A DNA stretch of 38,850 nucleotides from Planctomycetota bacterium. Its GTDB lineage: Bacteria > Planctomycetota > Brocadiia > JAADGH01. Below the pieces are notes generated by a model. That model did no database searches. It was not told where the DNA came from and saw only the letters and a program-made list of their open reading frames with translations. The translations under genes were made by a program, and so were the position numbers. Of this stretch, positions 1 through 7,869 are shown in pieces (position 1 is the stretch's first letter; every line of letters begins with the position of its first letter). The DNA lies in the NCBI GenBank assembly GCA_013152475.1, contig JAADGH010000111.1, positions 1-38,850 of the forward strand, in the 5' to 3' direction.

Positions 1-2
1 CG

Positions 3-362
3 CTGAACCTCGGCTTCGGCGGCGAGAAGGTCCCCGCCGACCTCATCGCCATCGCGGCCCCGGGCTACACGGAGAACATGAGATACAACGCGGAGGCGCC
101 GGACGACCACATCACCCGACCCGACCCGAAGTACGGCGTCTGGGGCGGCCAGGAGGGGACGCACCACCACCTGCCGTCGGTGGATTGGTCAGAGGGGACA
201 ATCATGTCCAGTTTCATCATCGCGGGCCCCGGCGTAAAGAAGGGCCTGCGGCGAGAGAAGCCGGTGTTCCTGCGCGACGTCGCCCCGACAATGGCGCACC
301 TCCTCGGCATCCCCTGCCCGAAGGACGCCGACGGCTCGGTGCTCTATGACATACTGGAATAG
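3..362 (+). CDS. Alkaline phosphatase/type I phosphodiesterase-like hydrolase, C-terminal part
   Basis: The reading frame is already open at base 3, so the 5' part of this gene lies outside the window. About 119 residues are visible. The segment with GTHHHLPS, then FIIAGPGVKKG, then the ending VFLRDVAPTMAHLLGIP followed by DGSVLYDILE, is typical of the C-terminal end of alkaline-phosphatase-superfamily enzymes (type I phosphodiesterase/nucleotide pyrophosphatase or sulfatase-like), where His residues bind the metals and the last helix carries the 'APT..LLGIP' motif. The catalytic N-terminal part is missing, so the substrate cannot be judged. It ends 11 bp before the next gene, which is on the same strand, so the two are probably co-transcribed. 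Confidence 0.75.
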   Translation: MNLGFGGEKVPADLIAIAAPGYTENMRYNAEAPDDHITRPDPKYGVWGGQEGTHHHLPSVDWSEGTIMSSFIIAGPGVKKGLRREKPVFLRDVAPTMAHLLGIPCPKDADGSVLYDILE

Positions 363-373
363 GGAGAGGGTGA

Positions 374-1369
374 ATGGCTCCGACGACGGAAGTGAAACAC
401 GTTATTGCGAAACTTGAGAACGGCGACGAGGTGAAGATCCCCTACTGGGAGATCGACAGCGGCGCCGAAGGACCGGTCCTGTTCGTCCTGTCCAACCAGC
501 ATGGCAACGAGATCAACGGCTGCGAGGCTATCCGGCGTTTCGTCGAAATCGCGAAAGTCGAACTGCAGAAAGGCAAGGTGTTCGCCATGCCCTCGGCGAA
601 CATCCTCGCCCTGCGTAAACGCCGCCCACACATCAACTTAGGACCCGAGCAGCCCTACGGAGACGATGAGGGCCACAACATGAACCGCACCTGGCCCGGC
701 AAAGCGGACGGCAACGACACCGAGCGGCAGTCCTACGCCATCTGGGAGGGTGTCGCGAAGCACGCCACCCATGTTATCGACCTGCACAGTTGGTCGCGCT
801 TCAGCGCCACGGGCGGGATCACCAAGGCGGACCGGCCCGAGGTTCGGGCGCTGGCCGACGTTGCGGCCATTCGGTTCGTGCACGTTCGGAAGCCCGGCGG
901 CAAGGCAGACAAGACCATCAGCGCATACACGAACGGCCGGGGCGGCGCCTGCTACACCATCGAGCTGACCACGCAGTACGCCATCGTCGAGCACGAGGTC
1001 GAACGCGGCCGCCGCGCGGTGCTGAACATCGCGAAGCATCTCGGCATGATCGACGGCGAGCTGGAGGGCCAGGACGAACCGGTGATCTACCTGGACAAGG
1101 CGAAGGAGACGGAGATCGAGGCGGAGACCACGGGCCTCTTCGTCGAGGCGGGGCTCGCCACGTGGGACTACGTCGAGAAGGGGCAGAAGCTCGGCCACAT
1201 CATGAACGACGAGACGCTGGAGACCCACGAGATCGTCGCGCCGGTGAGTGGATATCTGAAGGAGTACGGCATCCGCCGGCCCAACTGCGATGTGGCCCTG
1301 CCGGCACAGCACCCCTACGCCTCCGTCGGCGACCTGATCGCGAGCATCGTCGAACCCGACGTGGGGTAG
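374..1369 (+). CDS. Succinylglutamate desuccinylase/aspartoacylase-family zinc amidohydrolase
   Basis: 331 residues. The zinc-carboxypeptidase-like core is visible: NQHGNEINGCEA carries the HxxE zinc-ligand motif (about residues 39-42), NMNRTWPG the substrate-binding Arg, HVIDLHSW the third zinc ligand, and YTIELT the catalytic Glu. A C-terminal beta-barrel like that of aspartoacylases follows (about residues 245-331, with VEAGLATWDYVEKGQKLG and IVAPVSGYL). Members of the family cleave N-acyl amino acids or related amides; the substrate here is not known. The ATG is preceded by GGGAGAGGG at a short spacing. The gene sits 11 bp behind the phosphodiesterase-like gene in an apparent operon and is convergent with korB. 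Confidence 0.85.
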   Translation: MAPTTEVKHVIAKLENGDEVKIPYWEIDSGAEGPVLFVLSNQHGNEINGCEAIRRFVEIAKVELQKGKVFAMPSANILALRKRRPHINLGPEQPYGDDEGHNMNRTWPGKADGNDTERQSYAIWEGVAKHATHVIDLHSWSRFSATGGITKADRPEVRALADVAAIRFVHVRKPGGKADKTISAYTNGRGGACYTIELTTQYAIVEHEVERGRRAVLNIAKHLGMIDGELEGQDEPVIYLDKAKETEIEAETTGLFVEAGLATWDYVEKGQKLGHIMNDETLETHEIVAPVSGYLKEYGIRRPNCDVALPAQHPYASVGDLIASIVEPDVG

Positions 1370-1398
1370 ATTTTTTGCCACACAACTTGTCAATGCGA

Positions 1399-1424
1399 GC
1401 TCGACACGCAACCGCGTGTCGAGC
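1399..1424. other. Strong hairpin in the convergent gap between the desuccinylase-like gene and korB
   Basis: GCTCGACACGC, loop AACC, GCGTGTCGAGC: a perfect 11-bp stem. It sits between two convergent genes (stops at 1369 and 1511), where a bidirectional terminator would be expected. There is no T-tract directly after the stem on either strand; the T6 run at about 1371-1376 lies before it. It is therefore either a factor-assisted transcription barrier or a palindromic repeat unit, not a textbook intrinsic terminator. Confidence 0.5.
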
Positions 1425-1510
1425 GCGACAACCTACTGCCGCTACTCAACCCGCTTCCAGGACTCCATTAAGGACCAGGCCGTGAGTGTCTCAAGCGGGC
1501 GAAAGACGGG

Positions 1511-2326
1511 CTACGATCGCTCGTACCGATCGCACAACGTGTCCTCCGCCAGCACGGGCTGTCGCGCCTCGAAGCTGGGACGGTCGCTGCGATAGTATAG
1601 GCCGATGGGGATCTCGTCGCCCCAGGTGAAGGCGAGCCGTAGCGCCGCCTCGCGGTCCGTCGGGTCGTGGGTGTCGGGGATGGGCCTGACGCGGTCCCGG
1701 TACCACTTAAAGGTGTTCACCTTGTTGAAGGAGACGCACGGCTGGAGGATGTCCAACAGGGCAAAACCGCCGTCGTGTTTCAGCGCCGCCTCCATCATGG
1801 CCTGCAGGTGCTCGGCGTCGCCGGCGAAGGAGCGGGCGACAAAGGAGCAGTCCTCGACGATGGCGATGGCCAGCGGGTTCAGCGGCTGGAGGATCACGCC
1901 GTGGGTCTGGATCTTGGTGGTGAAGCCGTAATCCGAGGTCGGCGACGCCTGGCCCTTGGTCAGGCCGTAGACCTGGTTGTTGTGGACAAAGGCCGTGACG
2001 CCGATATTCCGGCGCATGGCATGGATCAGGTGGTTGCCGCCCTCGCCGTACATGTCGCCATCGCCGCTGGTGATGACGACGTGGAGCCTGTGGTTCGCCA
2101 GCTTGATCCCCGTGGCGGCGGGCAGGGCCCGGCCGTGGAGGCCGTTGAAGACATTCGCTTTTGTGTAATGGGGAAACTTGGCCGCCTGGCCGATGCCGGA
2201 GACCAGAACGAGGCGGTCGCGGTCGATCCCGGCGGCGTCGATCGCCTTGTCAAAGGCCTTGAGGATGGCAAAATTTCCGCAGCCGGGGCACCACGCGGGG
2301 TCGTTGTCGTAGGGCCATCGGGTCAT
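1511..2326 (-). CDS. korB: 2-oxoacid:ferredoxin oxidoreductase, beta (TPP-binding) subunit
   Basis: 271 residues from the ATG at 2326. This ATG was chosen because it overlaps the korA stop as ATGA and starts directly before the conserved N-terminus (WCPGCGNFAILKAF). CPGCG supplies two iron-sulfur cysteines. The TPP/Mg motif GDGDMYGEGGNHLIHAMRRN and HNNQVYGLTKGQ are intact. The GIGQAAKFPHY segment and the later Cys in LQPCVSFNKVNTFKWY match the KorB-type subgroup rather than pyruvate synthase. With the fused gamma-alpha subunit it would oxidise a 2-oxoacid plus CoA to acyl-CoA with reduction of ferredoxin, or run in reverse, in the cytoplasm. No ferredoxin-like delta subunit gene is adjacent. 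The exact 2-oxoacid is not determined by sequence. Confidence 0.92.
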   Translation of the reverse strand: MTRWPYDNDPAWCPGCGNFAILKAFDKAIDAAGIDRDRLVLVSGIGQAAKFPHYTKANVFNGLHGRALPAATGIKLANHRLHVVITSGDGDMYGEGGNHLIHAMRRNIGVTAFVHNNQVYGLTKGQASPTSDYGFTTKIQTHGVILQPLNPLAIAIVEDCSFVARSFAGDAEHLQAMMEAALKHDGGFALLDILQPCVSFNKVNTFKWYRDRVRPIPDTHDPTDREAALRLAFTWGDEIPIGLYYRSDRPSFEARQPVLAEDTLCDRYERS

Positions 2327-3987
2327 GTCTGCGCCCTTTCTGCTATCTCCTGTCCGGTGAAGGGCATGCCATCGTATCGAAGTATCTTCTCGCACTCGCC
2401 CAGCACGCCTCCCTCGCGCAGGATCGATGCGAACTGGCCGGTGGCGTTTCCCTCCACGGCGATCACCCGCTTCCTCTCACCCACCACCGCCTGGATCGCG
2501 CCCACTTTCAGCGGCCACACTTGGGCGAAGTGGAGCATGGCGGCGGACCGGCCGTCCGCGTTCAGGATGTCCACCGCCTCGCGGCAGGGGCCGTAGGTCG
2601 AGCCCCAGGCGATGAGGAGGGTCTCCGCATCTTCCGGACCGTAGAGCTCCGGCGGCAGGGCCTCGGCGATCATGCCGTTCAGCTTCCGCATACGTTTGTC
2701 CTGTTGGGCCATGCGGACGTCCAGGTCCTCGGTGATGTGGCCGTTGTCGTAGTGCTCGTCGGAATCGAGGATGACAAACGCGCCATGTGCGGGAATCGCC
2801 CGGGGCGAGACGCCGTTGTCGGTGACGGCGTAGCGGAAGTAATCGGGCGGCGGACTTGTCTCAACGCATCTGTCGATGGGGTCGTAGGTCTTATCCAGCT
2901 CCGGCATGTTCCTCTGCAGGTCGGCCAGGTATTGATCGATCAAGAGAATGACCGGCGTCTGGAATCGGTGCGCCGTCTCGACGGCTCGGCGCGTGATCTC
3001 GTAGGCCTGCCCGGGTGTTCCAGGAGCGAAGACGGCCCGTGGAAACTCCCCGTGTCCGGCATAGAGAACGAACTGGAGGTCCTGCTGGGCGGTGCGCGTC
3101 GGCAGGCCCGTAGCCGGGCCGGGGCGCTGGGAGTCCATAATGAGGATGGGCAGCTCCATGATGCCGGCGAGGGACAGCCCCTCGCACATGAGGGCGAAGC
3201 CCCCGCCGCTGGTGGTGGTCATGGCCGGGACGCCGGCATAGGTCGCGCCGCAGATCATGTTGACGGCGGCAATCTCGTCCTCGGCCTGCTCGACGACGAT
3301 ACCGAACTCATCGGCCGCCTTGGCAAGGTAGGTGAGCACGCCGGTGGACGGCGTCATGGGATAGGAGCAGACGAGCTTGATTCCCGCCCGCGCGGCGGCG
3401 ATGCCGACGCCTTCGGTCCCGCTGTAGACCGTGGCGGGTGCGTCCCCCGGCTCGGGCGCCTCCATCGACCCGGCATGGTCGGCGGCCAGCTCGACCCCCT
3501 TGCGGGCGCACTGGACGTTCTTCTCGACCACCTCTTGGCCCTTCTTTTTGAATTCGACGGAGAGATAGTCGCAGAGCTTTTCCGCGTCGTACCCGAGCAC
3601 GGTGAGCACCGCCCCCGCCGCGACGCTGTTGGCCATGACGGCAGATTCGGCGACCTTTTTGGCGGTCTTTGTGAAGGGAAGTGCAACAACGTCTTGCCCC
3701 TCCTCGGTGTCGAGGAGGATCGTGCCGCCCTCGGCCACGTCCTCCCGGAGGGCATCAAGCGCCTCGGGGACGAGGGCGACCAGGAGGTCGGTCTTCTCTC
3801 GGCCGGAGAAGAGCTCGGAGTCGGCGATCCGGACGTCGTACCAGTTCAGGCCGCCGCGGATGCGGGACATGTAGCTCTGCTGGGAGAAGACATGCAGGCC
3901 CATGTTGGCGAAGACGTGAACGAGCAGGCCGCCGGTGGTCTGGACGCCCTGCCCTGCCTCGCCGGCGATGCGGATGTTGATGTCCAT
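2323..3987 (-). CDS. korA: 2-oxoacid:ferredoxin oxidoreductase, fused gamma-alpha subunit
   Basis: 554 residues. The ATG at 3987 lies 1 bp after the stop of the GyrI-like gene and directly opens the conserved MDINIRIAGEAGQGVQTTGG; the open frame further upstream is unrelated. Residues 1 to about 185 are the gamma domain (GEAGQG, SQQSYMSRIRGG). From about residue 200 comes the alpha domain with YSGTEGVGIAAARAG, the YPMTPST motif, EDEIAAVNMICGATYAG, TTTSGGGFALMCEG and the RPGPATGLPT loop. The C-terminal domain carries ILIAWGSTYG. This gamma-alpha fusion is the common bacterial KorA form. It is translationally coupled to korB by an ATGA overlap. Confidence 0.92.
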   Translation of the reverse strand: MDINIRIAGEAGQGVQTTGGLLVHVFANMGLHVFSQQSYMSRIRGGLNWYDVRIADSELFSGREKTDLLVALVPEALDALREDVAEGGTILLDTEEGQDVVALPFTKTAKKVAESAVMANSVAAGAVLTVLGYDAEKLCDYLSVEFKKKGQEVVEKNVQCARKGVELAADHAGSMEAPEPGDAPATVYSGTEGVGIAAARAGIKLVCSYPMTPSTGVLTYLAKAADEFGIVVEQAEDEIAAVNMICGATYAGVPAMTTTSGGGFALMCEGLSLAGIMELPILIMDSQRPGPATGLPTRTAQQDLQFVLYAGHGEFPRAVFAPGTPGQAYEITRRAVETAHRFQTPVILLIDQYLADLQRNMPELDKTYDPIDRCVETSPPPDYFRYAVTDNGVSPRAIPAHGAFVILDSDEHYDNGHITEDLDVRMAQQDKRMRKLNGMIAEALPPELYGPEDAETLLIAWGSTYGPCREAVDILNADGRSAAMLHFAQVWPLKVGAIQAVVGERKRVIAVEGNATGQFASILREGGVLGECEKILRYDGMPFTGQEIAERAQT

Positions 3988-3988
3988 A

Positions 3989-4456
3989 CTATCCCTTGAT
4001 GGGAAATTGGATTTCGGTGACGAATTCGTCCGGGTCTCCGCTGCCGTCGGCGTGGGGACGCTCGACGTAGACCTCGCGCGGATCGCCGTCGATTTCCCAC
4101 CCCTCGGTCGAGAGCCAGGCAAGCATCTCGGTATAGTGGGCGGGTATCTGCCCGTACGGTCCCTTGACCGTAACGGCCGCCACGGTGCACGCCGGGAGCT
4201 GCTTGACGCTCACCTTTTCGTCCCCCTCGGGCGCGGTCTCGACGGGGAGGCAGACCTCGAAGACCGCCGAGGCCGGGTCGAACTCGTTGGGCGGGCAGAG
4301 GAAGATGGTCAGGCCGCGGCCCGCGATTTTCACATCCCGCTCCTTCGCCCACTCGTGGAGGCGGTGATAGACCTTGCCGATGTCGGCATAGGCGCCCTGA
4401 TGCTCGATGGCAACGACCGTCCGGGCCTCAAACTCCTTCTTTTCCGGGGCTTCCAT
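3989..4456 (-). CDS. GyrI-like (AraC effector-binding fold) small-molecule-binding protein
   Basis: 155 residues with the pattern of stand-alone GyrI-like domains: FEARTVVAIEHQGAYADIG at the N-terminus, a central FEVCLPVE strand, then QLPACTVAAVTVKGPYGQI, and a final YVERPH...EFVTEIQFPI strand. Such proteins bind small hydrophobic or cationic ligands; some hydrolyse cyclopropyl compounds or bind gyrase, but neither role can be assigned here. There is no DNA-binding domain, so it is not a full AraC/BmrR regulator. The stop codon is separated from the korA ATG by a single base, so it belongs to the kor operon. The start is preceded by GGAGAGAGAT. Confidence 0.82.
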   Translation of the reverse strand: MEAPEKKEFEARTVVAIEHQGAYADIGKVYHRLHEWAKERDVKIAGRGLTIFLCPPNEFDPASAVFEVCLPVETAPEGDEKVSVKQLPACTVAAVTVKGPYGQIPAHYTEMLAWLSTEGWEIDGDPREVYVERPHADGSGDPDEFVTEIQFPIKG

Positions 4457-4544
4457 ATCTCTCTCCGTTCCCTATTCTTCGCATTCCTTCACCAACTGCT
4501 TACTTCGTTCCTGTTGCGAAAAACCCTCGAAAACACGGAACTTT

Positions 4545-4556
4545 CCGGGCGCCCGG
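4545..4556. other. Perfect 12-bp palindrome upstream of the GyrI-korAB genes
   Basis: CCGGGCGCCCGG is a perfect dyad without a loop in the 132-bp gap between the rubrerythrin-like gene and the GyrI-like gene. A loopless GC palindrome is more like a protein-binding site than a terminator. In such GC-rich DNA it could also be chance. Confidence 0.3.
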
Positions 4557-4588
4557 TCCCTGGCTCGATCACCCCTGTTTGCCGCCTG

Positions 4589-5083
4589 TCAACCGGCCAG
4601 CTTCTCCAGCAAGGCGTTGATCTTGCGGATGTGCTCCATCTCGGCCCCGATCAGGTAGTCGATCTTCTCCTGGCCCCACTCGGGCTTCGTGCCCTCTTTG
4701 AGCGCCTGGAACATGAGCACGGAGTCCTTCTCGAACCGAAGGGCCACCTGGAGAATCTCTCGCGCAGAGCGACAATTTCGGGCGATATCCGCCGCTTGAC
4801 TTTCACTGGTAAACACGCGCGAGTCGGCCAGCGCCTTCAGATAGGCCGCCATCTGGCCGTCGGGATCGAACACGGTTTCCGCCTTCGCCTCGGGGGGCAG
4901 TTGATCGCGCATCTTGGCGAACGAGGCGTAGTGTTTGCCCTCTTCGTCGCGGAGGTGTTTGATGGTTTCTTTCGGCTCCTCGTCCTCGCAGAGACCGAGC
5001 GCGGCGTCGTAGAACGCCTTGCCGTTCAACTCGACTTCCATGCCGATCTTGAACACCTCGTCCGCACTGAATCCGATCGACAT
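4589..5083 (-). CDS. Rubrerythrin/ferritin-like diiron protein
   Basis: 164 residues forming a four-helix ferritin-like domain. The two diiron half-sites are visible: Glu in EVELNGKAFY with the ExxH of DEEGKHY (about residues 16-53), and RFEKDSVLMF with the ExxH of GAEMEHIRKI near the C-terminus. There is no C-terminal rubredoxin domain, so it is an erythrin-type protein that would need an external electron donor. Family members reduce peroxide or handle iron in anaerobes, which fits its place upstream of an oxygen-sensitive ferredoxin oxidoreductase. The start ATG at 5083 has GGGAGGAAGA just before it, and a good vegetative promoter lies at 5128-5156. Confidence 0.85.
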   Translation of the reverse strand: MSIGFSADEVFKIGMEVELNGKAFYDAALGLCEDEEPKETIKHLRDEEGKHYASFAKMRDQLPPEAKAETVFDPDGQMAAYLKALADSRVFTSESQAADIARNCRSAREILQVALRFEKDSVLMFQALKEGTKPEWGQEKIDYLIGAEMEHIRKINALLEKLAG

Positions 5084-5127
5084 TCTTCTTCCTCCCTTCG
5101 CCTCGATGAATCAGGGCCACGTAGCGT

Positions 5128-5156
5128 ATGGTAGTCGGCCCCGACCGCAAAGTCAA
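5128..5156 (-). promoter_or_regulatory. Vegetative promoter of the rubrerythrin-like gene
   Basis: On the minus strand TTGACT (5156-5151) is followed after exactly 17 bp by TACCAT (5133-5128). The expected transcript start is near 5121, giving a leader of about 38 nt before the ATG at 5083. It may also feed the GyrI-korA-korB genes downstream, because no clear terminator is seen in the 132-bp gap. Confidence 0.7.
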
Positions 5157-5188
5157 GCAATTTAGATCACAGCGCCACATGCCGTTTT

Positions 5189-5358
5189 TGGAGTGCGGCA
5201 GCCATGCTGCCGTTTCTTTTGCGGGAAGCCGTGCTTCCCGCTCTTCGGTCGCGGTTGTGTCGCTATCGGACCATCTCTGCAACTTTGCACGGTCCTCGGC
5301 TTCCACCGGGAAGCATGGCTTCCCGGTTTCAAGGCGCAAGCATGGCTTGCGCACTCCA
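5189..5358. repeat. REP-like element: four hairpins enclosed by an inverted repeat
   Basis: The outer ends are TGGAGTGCG (5189-5197) and CGCACTCCA (5350-5358). Inside are four perfect hairpins, each with a 3-nt loop: CGGCAGC/GCTGCCG (5196-5212), GCGGGAAGC/GCTTCCCGC (5221-5241), ACCGGGAAGC/GCTTCCCGGT (5305-5327) and GCGCAAGC/GCTTGCGC (5334-5352). All have an AGC-loop-GCT core around a CAT, CGT or ATG loop. The stretch 5084-5390 holds no gene; apart from the rubrerythrin promoter it is this element. It looks like a composite of REP/BIME-type palindromes. Confidence 0.75.
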
Positions 5359-5390
5359 CAAACCCTACGATCGTTTGGCAGCGCCGCACC

Positions 5391-7466
5391 TCAGTCGCTA
5401 TCAAGAAGCTTGGCCAGCGCCTCGGGCGAGGTGACCGGTGCGCTGCACGTCCGGTTCACGCAGACATACGCCGTTGGCGTGCCGTTCGCGGCTTCCTTGC
5501 CCTGAAGCATCGGCAGCGTCCGAAAGGCCCCCTTCACATTCCTTGCCTGCGGGTCATAGAGTGCGATCACATTGTTCGGCAGATACCGCAGCCGCACGGC
5601 GGAGAGCAGGGCCTGGGTCTCGCTGCGGTCCTCCTCGCCGCAGACGACCACCTCCTTCACCGGGCCGAGATGGAAGTCAAGCGCCGCCAAGAGGCTCGCA
5701 TACCCCGCGGGCGAGCGCTCCATCTGCACCTTAAAGGCCCGCAGCGTCCTCACTGCGGTTTCGTTCAGCGCGGCATCGTCGGTCAGCGCGGCCAGGCGCA
5801 ACAGGGCCAGGGCGGCCACGGCATTGCCGGACGGTGTGGCCCCGTCGTGGGCGCTCTTGTTTCGGACGATCAGGTCGGCCCGGCCTTCGGGCGTGAAGAA
5901 AAAGCCGCCGTTTGCGTCGTCCCGAAAGTTCTTGATCATGTCGTTGGCAAGGGCCTTGGCCTCCTCGATCCATCGAACATCGAAAGTGGCCTCGTAGAGG
6001 TCGACAAGGGCCGCCGTCATGTAGGCGTAGTCGTCGAGGTTGGCATCGATGTGGCTGCGTCCCTTTCGATACGCGTGCAGGAGGCGATTCCCGGATTTCA
6101 TTTTTGTCAAAATGAATTCCGCCGCCTTCTCCGCCGCCGCCCGGTAGGTCTCGTCGCCCAGGACATGGTATCCACGGGCCAGGGCGGAGATTGTGAGCCC
6201 GTTCCAGTCGGTCAGGATCTGGTCGTCCTTCCCCGGGGCCACGCGTTCGTCCCGCACGGTTAGAAGCCTCCGGCGCATGTGATCGAGGCGGGACTGCACC
6301 GCGGCCTCACCCTTGCCGCGTTTCTTTGCGAACTTCTTGATGGAGAGCGGGACGTGGAGGATGCTGCGCCCCTCGAAGTTGCCTGACTCGGTCACGCCGT
6401 AATACTCACAGAACAGCGCGCCGTCCTCTTCTCCGAGGATGCCGAGGGCCTCCTCGCAATCCCACACATAGTACTTCCCCTCCTCGCCCTCGCTGTCGGC
6501 GTCACGGGTGGAGTGGAAGCCGCCGGACTCATCGGTCATATCCCGGAGGACATAGTCCAGCGTCTCCTTTGCCACGCGGCGATAGAGCGGCTTGCCGGTG
6601 AGCTGATAGGCATCGAGGTAAACGGCGGCGAGCTGGGCGTTGTCGTAGAGCATCTTCTCGAAGTGCGGCACGAGCCACTCGCGGTCGGTGGAGTAGCGGT
6701 GGAAGCCCCCGCCGAGGTGGTCGTATATCCCGCCGCAGGCCATTCGGTCCAACGTCACCGTCGCCATGCGCAGCGCCTCTTCGTCGCCCGTCCGCTTGTG
6801 GTGGCGCAAGAGGAGACGGATGACCGAGGCCTGGGGGAACTTCGGCGCTTGGCCGAAGCCTCCCCACGCGGGGTCGAACTCCCCGGCCAGTTCGCGCACG
6901 GCCTGTTCGATAGGCTTGCCCGTGAGCGCACCCTTCCCGGCGGCGGACCCGCCCAGCTTGCTCAATGCTCCGCGTAGGCGCCCCGCCCTCTGCTCGATCT
7001 CGCCGCGCTTTTCTCGATAGACTTGCGCCACCGACAATAGCACCCGCTTGAACCCCGCCCGGCCATAGCGATCCTCAGGTGGGAAGTATGTACCCCCGAA
7101 GAAGGGCTCAAGGTCCGGCGTCAGGAACACGCTCATCGGCCACCCGCCGCTGCCGGTCATGAGTTGGACGGCGTTCATGTAGATCGCATCCAGGTCGGGC
7201 CGCTCCTCGCGATCCACCTTGATGCAGATAAAGTGCTCGTTCATGATGTTCGCGATCTCGTCATTCTCGAAGGATTCCCGTTCCATCACGTGGCACCAGT
7301 GGCAGGCGGAGTAGCCGATGGAGAGAAAAATGGGCTTGTCCTCCTTCTTCGCGCGCTCCAGGGCCTCGGGGCCCCACGGATACCAGTCGACGGGGTTGTG
7401 AGCGTGTTGGAGCAGGTACGGACTTGTCGAGTCGATCAGCCGGTTTGCATGTTTCGTCCCAATCAT
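5391..7466 (-). CDS. DUF255 thioredoxin-like / AGE-like (YyaL-type) protein
   Basis: 691 residues from the ATG at 7466, which has a perfect AGGAGG 5 nt upstream. The N-terminal thioredoxin-like DUF255 domain shows [18 protein letters not shown], the CxxC of [26 protein letters not shown] and [12 protein letters not shown]. From about residue 200 an (alpha/alpha)6 AGE-like domain follows ([46 protein letters not shown]). The function of the family is unresolved; a disulfide or thiol role is likely for the first domain. The frame stays open upstream to a GTG at 7661. Starts at 7622 or 7607 would add an N-terminal hydrophobic segment ([12 protein letters not shown]), giving a membrane-anchored form, so two isoforms are possible. 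A 16-codon ORF precedes it. Confidence 0.85.
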   Translation of the reverse strand: MIGTKHANRLIDSTSPYLLQHAHNPVDWYPWGPEALERAKKEDKPIFLSIGYSACHWCHVMERESFENDEIANIMNEHFICIKVDREERPDLDAIYMNAVQLMTGSGGWPMSVFLTPDLEPFFGGTYFPPEDRYGRAGFKRVLLSVAQVYREKRGEIEQRAGRLRGALSKLGGSAAGKGALTGKPIEQAVRELAGEFDPAWGGFGQAPKFPQASVIRLLLRHHKRTGDEEALRMATVTLDRMACGGIYDHLGGGFHRYSTDREWLVPHFEKMLYDNAQLAAVYLDAYQLTGKPLYRRVAKETLDYVLRDMTDESGGFHSTRDADSEGEEGKYYVWDCEEALGILGEEDGALFCEYYGVTESGNFEGRSILHVPLSIKKFAKKRGKGEAAVQSRLDHMRRRLLTVRDERVAPGKDDQILTDWNGLTISALARGYHVLGDETYRAAAEKAAEFILTKMKSGNRLLHAYRKGRSHIDANLDDYAYMTAALVDLYEATFDVRWIEEAKALANDMIKNFRDDANGGFFFTPEGRADLIVRNKSAHDGATPSGNAVAALALLRLAALTDDAALNETAVRTLRAFKVQMERSPAGYASLLAALDFHLGPVKEVVVCGEEDRSETQALLSAVRLRYLPNNVIALYDPQARNVKGAFRTLPMLQGKEAANGTPTAYVCVNRTCSAPVTSPEALAKLLDSD

Positions 7467-7623
7467 GGCGCCCTCCTGTGGGGATTTCTCTTTGCCGTTG
7501 TCAGAGGTTGTTGTGGCGGGGTGGAAGGTATAGAGAAGAGCCAGCAGCAGGATGCCGCCCGCCAAGGGGCGGACGAGACCCACGTTGGACTTGCATATCG
7601 AGCACATGGCTCCCGAGACCATT

Positions 7624-7656
7624 GCAGGGATCCCATTGCCCCGGTGAGATCCCTGC
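7624..7656. other. Inverted repeat between the Cys-peptide ORF and the DUF255 gene
   Basis: GCAGGGATC (7624-7632) and GATCCCTGC (7648-7656) form a perfect 9-bp stem with a 15-nt loop. It lies downstream of the stop of the 16-codon ORF (7693) and around the more distal possible starts of the DUF255 gene. It could act as a leader hairpin or attenuator. There is no T-tract, so an intrinsic terminator is unlikely. Confidence 0.4.
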
Positions 7657-7692
7657 GGCACACTGTGAGGAGGAAATCAACGGCTGTTAGGA

Positions 7693-7743
7693 CTACTTGG
7701 GTTTCTTTTTCTTCTTATCCCTGCATCCACATGTGTCACACAT
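7693..7743 (-). CDS. 16-residue peptide MCDTCGCRDKKKKKPK (HypB-like Cys motif plus basic tail)
   Basis: The ORF runs ATG (7743) to TAG (7693) and encodes MCDTCGCRDKKKKKPK. A strong ribosome-binding site, GGAGGT, sits 7 nt before the ATG. A canonical sigma-54 promoter (7817-7831) points at it, giving a leader of about 62 nt. MCxxCGC is the high-affinity nickel-binding N-terminal motif of the hydrogenase chaperone HypB, here as a free peptide with a run of five lysines. It is in the same orientation as, and just upstream of, the DUF255 thioredoxin gene. It could be a metal-binding or redox micropeptide, or a leader peptide that senses Cys or stalls on Lys codons. The ORF and its signals are seen; the function is inference. 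Confidence 0.6.
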   Translation of the reverse strand: MCDTCGCRDKKKKKPK

Positions 7744-7816
7744 GTCTGCCACCTCCAAACGGAACCAAATCATTGCCACCTGAAACATCCCGGGGCCATC
7801 TGGAAGGGGAACTATC

Positions 7817-7831
7817 GCAAGGACTGTGCCA
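7817..7831 (-). promoter_or_regulatory. Sigma-54 (-24/-12) promoter for the Cys peptide and DUF255 genes
   Basis: Minus strand: TGGCAC (7831-7826), 5 nt, TTGC (7820-7817). GG and GC are exactly 10 nt apart, as sigma-54 holoenzyme requires. The expected start is near 7805, about 62 nt before the ATG at 7743. An inverted repeat suited to an enhancer-binding protein lies at 7870-7893, about 65-90 bp upstream of that start. Confidence 0.7.
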
Positions 7832-7869
7832 AACCCCTGAAAAAATTTACGGAACGTGTATGCGCGTCG

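Noticed and set aside
1369..1424. Intrinsic terminator made of the T6 run and the 11-bp hairpin.
   Set aside because: The T run precedes the stem on the plus strand and is not directly next to it on the minus strand, so the standard order of stem then T-tract is not met on either strand.
2521..3999. A 492-codon open frame antisense to korA.
   Set aside because: Shadow frame of a well-conserved gene, with no signals of its own.
7607..7661. Taking the GTG at 7661 as the start of the DUF255 gene.
   Set aside because: There is no good Shine-Dalgarno site there, and the region has the inverted repeat 7624-7656. The ATG at 7466 has a perfect AGGAGG. The ATGs at 7622 and 7607 are kept as alternatives only.
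7729..7745. Palindrome ACATGTG-TCA-CACATGT over the start of the 16-codon ORF.
   Set aside because: It follows directly from the codons for MCDTC (ATG TGT GAC ACA TGT), so it is explained by coding. It might still hide the start codon in mRNA structure, but there is no separate evidence.
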